64,000 nt of DNA from Dactylellina haptotyla (Eukaryota; Ascomycota; Orbiliomycetes; Orbiliales; Orbiliaceae), in the NCBI GenBank assembly GCA_031310005.1, contig CM062388.1:1116001-1180000 (forward strand), given 5' to 3'. Below, piece by piece: positions 58,478 through 64,000 of the stretch. Below the pieces are notes generated by a model that worked only from the letters and a program-made list of their open reading frames with translations, was not told where the DNA came from and ran no database searches. Made by a program: the position numbers and the translations under genes. Every line of letters begins with the position of its first letter. Position 1 is the first letter of the stretch.

Positions 58478-58797
58478 CCGGCGTCTTAATTTTAAACCGA
58501 GCTTATGATAAGTCGAGGTTCTTCCAGCGAGCTGTGCCGCGTGATCCTCAGTATAGACCACCACCATGTATAATAGCCACCAAACGGCGACTACAAAAGG
58601 GCTTCAGAAGCCTCTGTATGCCTTTCTTATATACCCAATATTTACTCCAGAGATGGTTAGACTTATATACACATACTCTACCTTCGGTCATATACGTTAT
58701 GTTATGTATACTATAATACAAAAGTGGCGGCGGCTCCATAACCCATGCTTCATGAATAAAATGCCGTGTTTTGACTGTAAACTCATCGGTCCGCCTT
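58478..58797. other. Convergent spacer, RRP15 / YAH1
   Basis: AT-rich 3' flanks of both genes (320 bp). No other feature is seen. Confidence 0.6.
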
Positions 58798-59515
58798 TCA
58801 CTTAAAATCACTCGCCTGCAAATTCCTCGTCATAGCTGGCAACCGTACCTTCAACCCATCGATCTCCTTCGTCATCTTAACTTGACACCCCAACCGGGAC
58901 CTAAACCACCACACAGTCTCCGTTAACAAACCTATACCTCCAAACAACATAGGAAAAGGAAGCAATAACTTACGTTTCCGTCAACCCAAAAGCCAAATCC
59001 AACATGTCATTCTCATCATCATCCGGCTCCTCCAACAAATCGTACTTATCTTGGTCCTCCACTATAACATGACAAGTACTGCATGCACAGCTACCCCCGC
59101 ACGCCCCTTCCATCTCTAAATCGTGCGCCTGCGCAATATCCAGCAGGTTATCCCCCTCCGCCACCTCGAACGTAAACGAATGCCCTTCTTTCGTCTCGAA
59201 TGTGACGTGCAACTCCTCGCCTGGCTTCGGCGGGGTGAGGTCTCCGTGCCGCATGGTGGCCGTTGTGCTGAATGCGCGGGGTAGGTTTGATATGCGGCTG
59301 TTGTGCTGGAGGTATTGCTGTTGCGCTTTTCGTGCGAAGAGGGCAGCGCTATACCGGCCGCCTCGTACCGGGTTCGCAGAAGCGGTAGATATCGACCGTT
59401 TCAGACATCGTGATGCTGCGGAAGGTGTACTAATGGTGGTGGCATTGTAATGTGCTGCTATGCGGCCGCGAGAGGTGGTTATATTCCGGATTATCGAGGG
59501 CGCGCGGGGCGGCAT
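58798..59515 (-). CDS. YAH1: Mitochondrial [2Fe-2S] adrenodoxin-type ferredoxin
   Basis: Electron carrier of the mitochondrial ISC Fe-S assembly pathway, also used for heme A and coenzyme Q synthesis. Exons are 58974-59515 and 58798-58900; the 73-nt intron (GTAAGT...TTTAG) joins GLTET to SRLGCQVKM, which supplies the fourth cluster cysteine. The product is 214 aa. The long Arg/Ser/Ala-rich N-terminus (to about residue 90) is a mitochondrial presequence. The ferredoxin domain has the cluster loop [14 protein letters not shown] and the acidic partner-binding helix [16 protein letters not shown]. The ATG at 59515 was chosen because it starts an amphipathic basic presequence; the in-frame ATG at 59632 would add 39 residues without that character. 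Confidence 0.93.
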
Positions 59516-59963
59516 CCTGGCGACTTGAGTATAGTATCCCTTTGACAAAAAAGAATGCGGTAATTGGAAATCGTTAATTGGGAGGAAAACAAGCTCCGGG
59601 GCACGCAACGACAAGAAATATAAAAATTGCAACCTTTGGAAATCTGTGTTGGAGTCGGGGTTAGCTGCTAGCGGTGCTCGGTGATAATCTGGCGCCGCGG
59701 GGCCAGTCTAGAACTTCGGCCGCCGATGCCTCGTTCGAAGCTATCACGCAGATAAAGAAGGCGGACATGCAGCCGATCAGACATGGCAGACTCGGTTGCC
59801 CTCCGTCAAGTGCGAGTCAGAACTGTGATAAAATATAGATGCAAAATCGAGCTATCGGTCGTCACATGACCCGCAACCCGCCTCTTCTGCACGGCGTCTA
59901 CACCAACATCGACGTCCACAGCTTCAAGCTCCCCATCCAACGTCGCCAATTGAGCTCCACGTT
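59516..59963. promoter_or_regulatory. Divergent promoter region, YAH1 / CDC8
   Basis: 448-bp spacer between divergent start codons. No particular element is identified. Confidence 0.5.
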
Positions 59964-60810
59964 ATGTCCACGCAAGGCTCGCTCCCCCGCGGCGCCTTAA
60001 TCGCCATCGAGGGCCTCGACCGCGCGGGTAAATCCACCCAATGCGCTCTCCTCCTCGACCGTCTGCAGAAGGAAGGAGTCTCCGCCAAACTTCAAAAGTT
60101 TCCCGGTATGCAAACCTCAAGTGCTTGATATAATATCGCAATATCAACAAAAATAAGTATAATAACGTAATCCTCACCAGGAATAAAGATAGAACAACCC
60201 CCACAGGACAAATGATAAACTCATACCTCCAAAATACATCAAACTTAGACGACAGAGCTATCCATTTACTCTTCTCCGCCAATCGCTGGGAAGCAAGGTA
60301 ACTAAAATTATAAACTTCAAATATATAAATCGTTATCCCGTAGTGTAAAACTTATTAAGAATAATCCCCCAATATAGCGAGGGGCTCTTGACAACCCTCA
60401 AATCTGGTACATCCATCCTACTCGACCGCTACATCTACTCCGGCATAGTCTTCTCTGCTGCAAAACCTGCCACGCCAATCCCTAACCCGCATCCGCTATC
60501 CACGGCCTGGTGTCGCAATCCGGACGTCGGTCTCCCCCGTCCGGATATCATCATCTTCTTAAACATTTCACAAGAAGACGCCGCGAAACGTGCGGGCTTT
60601 GGTGACGAACGGTACGAAAAGACGGAAATGCAGGAGAAAGTAAGCGGTTTGTTCGAGGAGTTGAGGGAAGACGAGAGGGATAGCGGGGACTGGTGGGTCG
60701 TGGATGCAGGAAAGAGCGTGGGTGAAGTAGCAGAGGAAGTCTGGAAGGGCGTGCAGGAGGGGTTGAGCAGGGTGAAGGAGCGGGGGTTGGACATCCGGAG
60801 TATCGAGTAG
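59964..60810 (+). CDS. CDC8: Thymidylate kinase (dTMP kinase)
   Basis: Phosphorylates dTMP to dTDP for DNA synthesis. Exons are 59964-60105, 60189-60297 and 60378-60810; introns of 83 and 80 nt have GTATGC and GTAACT donors. The product is 227 aa, typical for the fungal enzyme. The P-loop [11 protein letters not shown] is at about residues 16-26. The family's [26 protein letters not shown], the LDRYIYSG motif and the lid segment [17 protein letters not shown] are all present. The DR(Y) dNMP-binding motif is intact. Confidence 0.95.
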
Positions 60811-61806
60811 ATATCGTAGCTATAGCTTACAAAGCACACGCACACGCATACACGCATACATGCATATATTAAGTGCGGATAGAGAACAGTTCTCAAGAAC
60901 ACGAGAAATACGGAAAAAAGGGAGACTGTTTAGCTCCCTGATTTTGTTTTTTCCCTCCATAATATTAGGTACATCTTTTTCTCTTCGCTTTACCATTCGT
61001 AATAAAACCAGAAGGTGTCGCAGAAGCACTCAAAAAAAAAGACCCTTCCTTTCATCCTATCATGATCCAACCTCAATACACCAAATGACTTCCATCCGCC
61101 ATTCAAATATCTTCGCCTAAATTCCACCGCCATTTTCTTATAGAAATCAGAAATCCGAGGGGTAGAAGCTTCCTTCACCTCTCTCGATTCCGATTCTGGC
61201 CGGAGGAAAGCAATTCTTCTTTTTTAAAAGGAAAAAAACCGGAAAACAATTCGAATATTCCCCCTACCCCAAAAGCAAAAGCGAAATAGTGAAGAAAATA
61301 TAGAAAGAAATGAAAAAATTTGATGAAAAGTGAGCAAAAGAGATGAAAATAAACGAACAAAGATCAGTAACTCCGATTTTTGTATGAAGTGATTATAGTA
61401 CACAATACAAGTGACGAAAGTGTGTTCGCGGCTAAAAAATAAAGGCCCCCGAATTTTTTTGATCAAAACTAGTAAAGGGAAGAATATAGAAAGAAATCCG
61501 GAGAACTCGCTTCAAAAACTGAGCAATAAAGGGACTGAAAATAGAACGGTGGATATCGACAAGATATAGAGGAGGGAGGAGTAGGGAGGAGCAGGGAGTC
61601 CGTGGTAGATGTTACCACAGAGTTGAGCCAACAGAACGACCTGTCCGGAGGTATTAAGGGCTCGGATGTATGAGTGTTTCAAGGAGATTCGTGGCAATGA
61701 TATTACATCAGTAAGCGCTATCAATGGAGTCTGAAGGGGTATTGGTATTGTATTCGTAGTCTATCTGTGAAAATATTGGATATACTCGAATATAGAAGCG
61801 GATATA
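60811..61806. other. Convergent intergenic region
   Basis: About 1 kb between CDC8 and the eIF4E-like gene. A/T-rich, with an alternating purine-pyrimidine CA/CATA stretch at its left end. No gene is seen. Confidence 0.55.
60835..60869. repeat. Alternating CA/CATA dinucleotide stretch
   Basis: About 35 bp of nearly perfect purine-pyrimidine alternation directly after the CDC8 stop, in the probable 3' UTR. It is a candidate Z-DNA-forming microsatellite. Confidence 0.6.
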
Positions 61807-63056
61807 TTACTCTCGCTTATCGGATTGCTGAGTTTGTTGTTGATTGTTGCTATTGTTATAGTGGTGGCTGTGGTGGTGGTTCTTGTTTTGCTGGCGATCC
61901 TGCTTGTTATACTGGCCGCCTTGATGTCGTGGGTTCTGGGTGTAGTTTGGGTTTTGATTCTGCGGTCCTTGGTTCTGGTGGGCGTTGCGTTCGTTGGCAA
62001 TAGATTCATCGTGGGTCTTGAAAATCATAACCGTCTCTGGTGGGAAGCCAAGCACTCGCTTGATCGTTTCACTATTATCATTGTTAATAACCACCAAGTC
62101 TTGCAGATGACTACGAAGAATACATACCGAATCTTAAGAGTTGTAGCGGTGCCTGTTCTGGTCCAAACGCTCAGAACATCCTCGGCATTACGAATGCTGA
62201 GGACGGCACCGCAGATCTCTTCACTCGTGTCCCCAAATTGATCTCCAATGACAGCGAGAATTAAATCCTCCCAGTAGCGGGTGCTGACTCCCTTCTTGAG
62301 ACGAATGATCCACTTTCCGCCCTTGCGGTTCTCGTTGTCTTCCCAGACAGGCCGGATACCTTGCTTGAAGAAGTGATAGTCCGATACATGGGGCAAGTTT
62401 CGAGGTTTACGCAAGTGCGAATAAATCATCCAAAACTCCTCAACAGTAGAAAAGGCAGCGATCTTTTGGGTCGACTTTTCGTAGTCTTGAAATTTGGTTC
62501 CAGGAGCTCGATACCAGACAATCCAAGTATAACGTAGCGGCGTTTTGGTCATCTCCAGAGGCGCTTTCTTCTGAGTAGCGGCAGCAGCAGCGGAAGCAAA
62601 GGTGGGACCAGTGAAGCCGGGGGTGACAGCCGTCGAACTAGCAGGGGCAGGGCCTTGGGATTCCTTTGGAGGGGCAGCAGCAGCGATTGGATCACCAACA
62701 GGCTTGGTGGGTGTCTTCGTGCCGAAGGACGCAAAAGCACCAGAACCTAAACTAAAGGCTGTACTCGGAGATGCCAGGGAACTGAAGGAGCCACCGGCGC
62801 TCAACGGAGGCACAGCACTCAGAGGGTCGAAGCGGCCGCTTCCATCCCTGCTCGTGGTACCCCTTCCCCTCCCGGAGCCGAAACCACGGGCAGAGGAAGG
62901 TCCAGCGGAGATGCTTTCGTCGTTTGTAGCGGAATTAGATATCGGTAAAGAGAGTTTTCCGGGACTATCGACGTACAAGAGTTAGAGAGTGGGATTGGAC
63001 TTGAGTTTGGGCAAGGTCACTCACGTTGGTCGACGGTTCCATAGCGTAGAACTCAT
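61807..63056 (-). CDS. Class II eIF4E (4EHP-like) cap-binding protein with Q/N-rich tail
   Basis: mRNA cap-binding protein, probably a translational repressor by analogy with 4EHP. Exons are 63025-63056, 62128-62964 and 61807-62071; introns of 60 and 56 nt; 377 aa. An 11-residue exon starts the protein. A Gly/Ser/Ala-rich disordered region with RGFGSGRGRG follows to about residue 145. The eIF4E fold then has YTWIVWYRAPG, TVEEFWMIYSHLRKP, GIRPVWEDNENRKGGKW and RYWEDLILAVIGDQF. Where class I proteins have the first cap-stacking Trp this one has Tyr (QDYEKS), the class II hallmark; the second Trp is kept. The last ~60 residues are dominated by Asn, Gln and His. Confidence 0.9.
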
Positions 63057-64000
63057 TTGCTTGACGGGAAGATTGGAAGGCTTCTTTAAAAATGGGACGA
63101 AGTGCAGGGAAAGCGGGAAAAGCAGTTAAGGTCGACGAAAAACTAAAGATATTAACACCCTGGCGTATGCTTTTGTTTTTTTTAGAAAGGCGGACAGATA
63201 AATTTTTTGGTTATATATATTCGAAAAGAAACACGTGCCGGCAATCGTGGATAATCGTAGTCTCGGAAAAAAAGGTCGATATTGTTGTTCGTGAGGTAGG
63301 GAGGGATATCACAATCGATAGATTGTACGAAAAGCAGGGAGAGAAAAACTCAAGATAGTGTGGAAATGCTATGCAAGAGAGAACTGGTTTCAAGGAGCTC
63401 GGGTATTAGGTTGCTGTAAGAAAGAGACGAGGAAGAAAACAAGAAAGAAACCGATATTGGAAAGGTCGGATTTTTGGTCTTTGAATGGAGGATGAAAATC
63501 AAAAGCACGCTCGATCTATTTGGGTGGCCAGGGAGAGCAGAGGGAGGGAGGAATATATCAGGTGTCGTCTATGTTTGGTTGAAGGCGGCGGTGGTTGAGG
63601 TTTTTGGGGGATAGCGGGGGAGAAAAATAAATTTAGAGACGATGAGTTGGGTGGTGTTGGTGGAAAGACTGGATGGGAGATCGGACTACAGGTCAGGTGT
63701 CCAGGCGAGGTGGAAGACTGGCTGCTGCTTTCTAGAAGGAAAAGGGACCTTCCCCGGTCAAAATCCACGGATCAGATCAGTCAATCAATCGGAGAGTGAG
63801 GGCGAGGGTGATATAGCAGGTGTGAGGAGCAGGATGGGCGACGGTCCGGCAGCGGTAGCGGGATTTGCATGCACGGTTTGGTCGAAAGAGCTCGTAAATG
63901 GCGGTGCGGCGGTACAAAGGGAAAAGAGATGTGATGAACCAGTATACAATATTAATGACGAATGGGGGCGTTTTTTTTTTTTTGGTTGCGGGCGGTGAAA
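63057..64000. promoter_or_regulatory. Upstream region of the eIF4E-like gene
   Basis: About 0.9 kb to the window edge holding the eIF4E-2 promoter and leader. Purine-rich on the plus strand. Short open frames are not convincing. Confidence 0.45.

Noticed and set aside
61825-62241. Hydrophobic plus-strand frame opposite the eIF4E-like gene
   Set aside because: It is the complement of the Q/N/H-coding tail, which reads as a Val/Leu-rich strand; the minus-strand gene is well supported.
63642-63998. 118-codon plus-strand frame near the right edge
   Set aside because: Lies in the purine-rich eIF4E-2 upstream region; composition follows the base skew and no domain is visible.

Overview
The window is nuclear DNA of a filamentous ascomycete (Pezizomycotina). 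The evidence is short introns of about 55-127 nt with GTRNGY-type donors, CTAAC-like branch points and YAG acceptors in almost every gene, compact gene spacing, and clear fungal orthologues of conserved eukaryotic genes. A NACHT-ankyrin protein, an F-box protein and small cysteine-rich secreted proteins fit a leotiomycete-like genome, but that class assignment is an impression and not shown by the sequence. Exon joins were worked out by hand from splice signals and reading-frame continuity. Each multi-exon model given here closes in frame.

Layout. 1-6 kb: the 3' part of a fungal NLR-like NACHT-ankyrin gene (+) and an uncharacterised low-complexity protein (-). 6-13.4 kb: glucosidase II alpha subunit (-, ending in KDEL), diverging from the cytosolic Fe-S scaffold ATPase CFD1 (+), then a DUF4048-like protein (-). 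13.4-18.5 kb: gene-poor, with one doubtful two-exon membrane protein and a strongly G-depleted, AT-rich block. 18.5-23.2 kb: nucleoside diphosphate kinase (+), queuine tRNA-ribosyltransferase accessory subunit (+), exopolyphosphatase (-). 23.2-31.5 kb: a long CT/CAC-rich leader followed by a complete KDM5-type histone H3K4 demethylase (+). 32.4-34 kb: F-box protein (-). 34.5-40.5 kb: gene-poor accessory stretch holding three small or secreted cysteine-rich genes. 41-42.7 kb: a CDC12-type septin (-) with a 14-nt microexon. 43.2-45.3 kb: a tandem pair of proteins resembling the interferon-inducible IFI6/IFI27 family (-). 46-54.5 kb: PWP2/UTP1 (+), an uncharacterised protein (-) and the CTK1 kinase (-). 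54.5-57.6 kb: no gene seen. 57.6-63 kb: RRP15 (+), mitochondrial ferredoxin YAH1 (-), thymidylate kinase CDC8 (+), and a class II eIF4E/4EHP-like protein (-) with a Q/N-rich tail.

The housekeeping genes do not form one pathway, but themes recur: ribosome biogenesis (PWP2, RRP15), Fe-S biogenesis (CFD1, YAH1), nucleotide metabolism (NDK, CDC8), chromatin and transcription (KDM5, CTK1), and translation or tRNA modification (QTRT2, eIF4E-2). The less ordinary content is the NLR-like gene, the IFI6/27-like tandem pair, the small cysteine-rich proteins, the in-frame arrangement of CTK1 with its downstream ORF across a single TAG, and the KDEL-ended glucosidase II alpha subunit.
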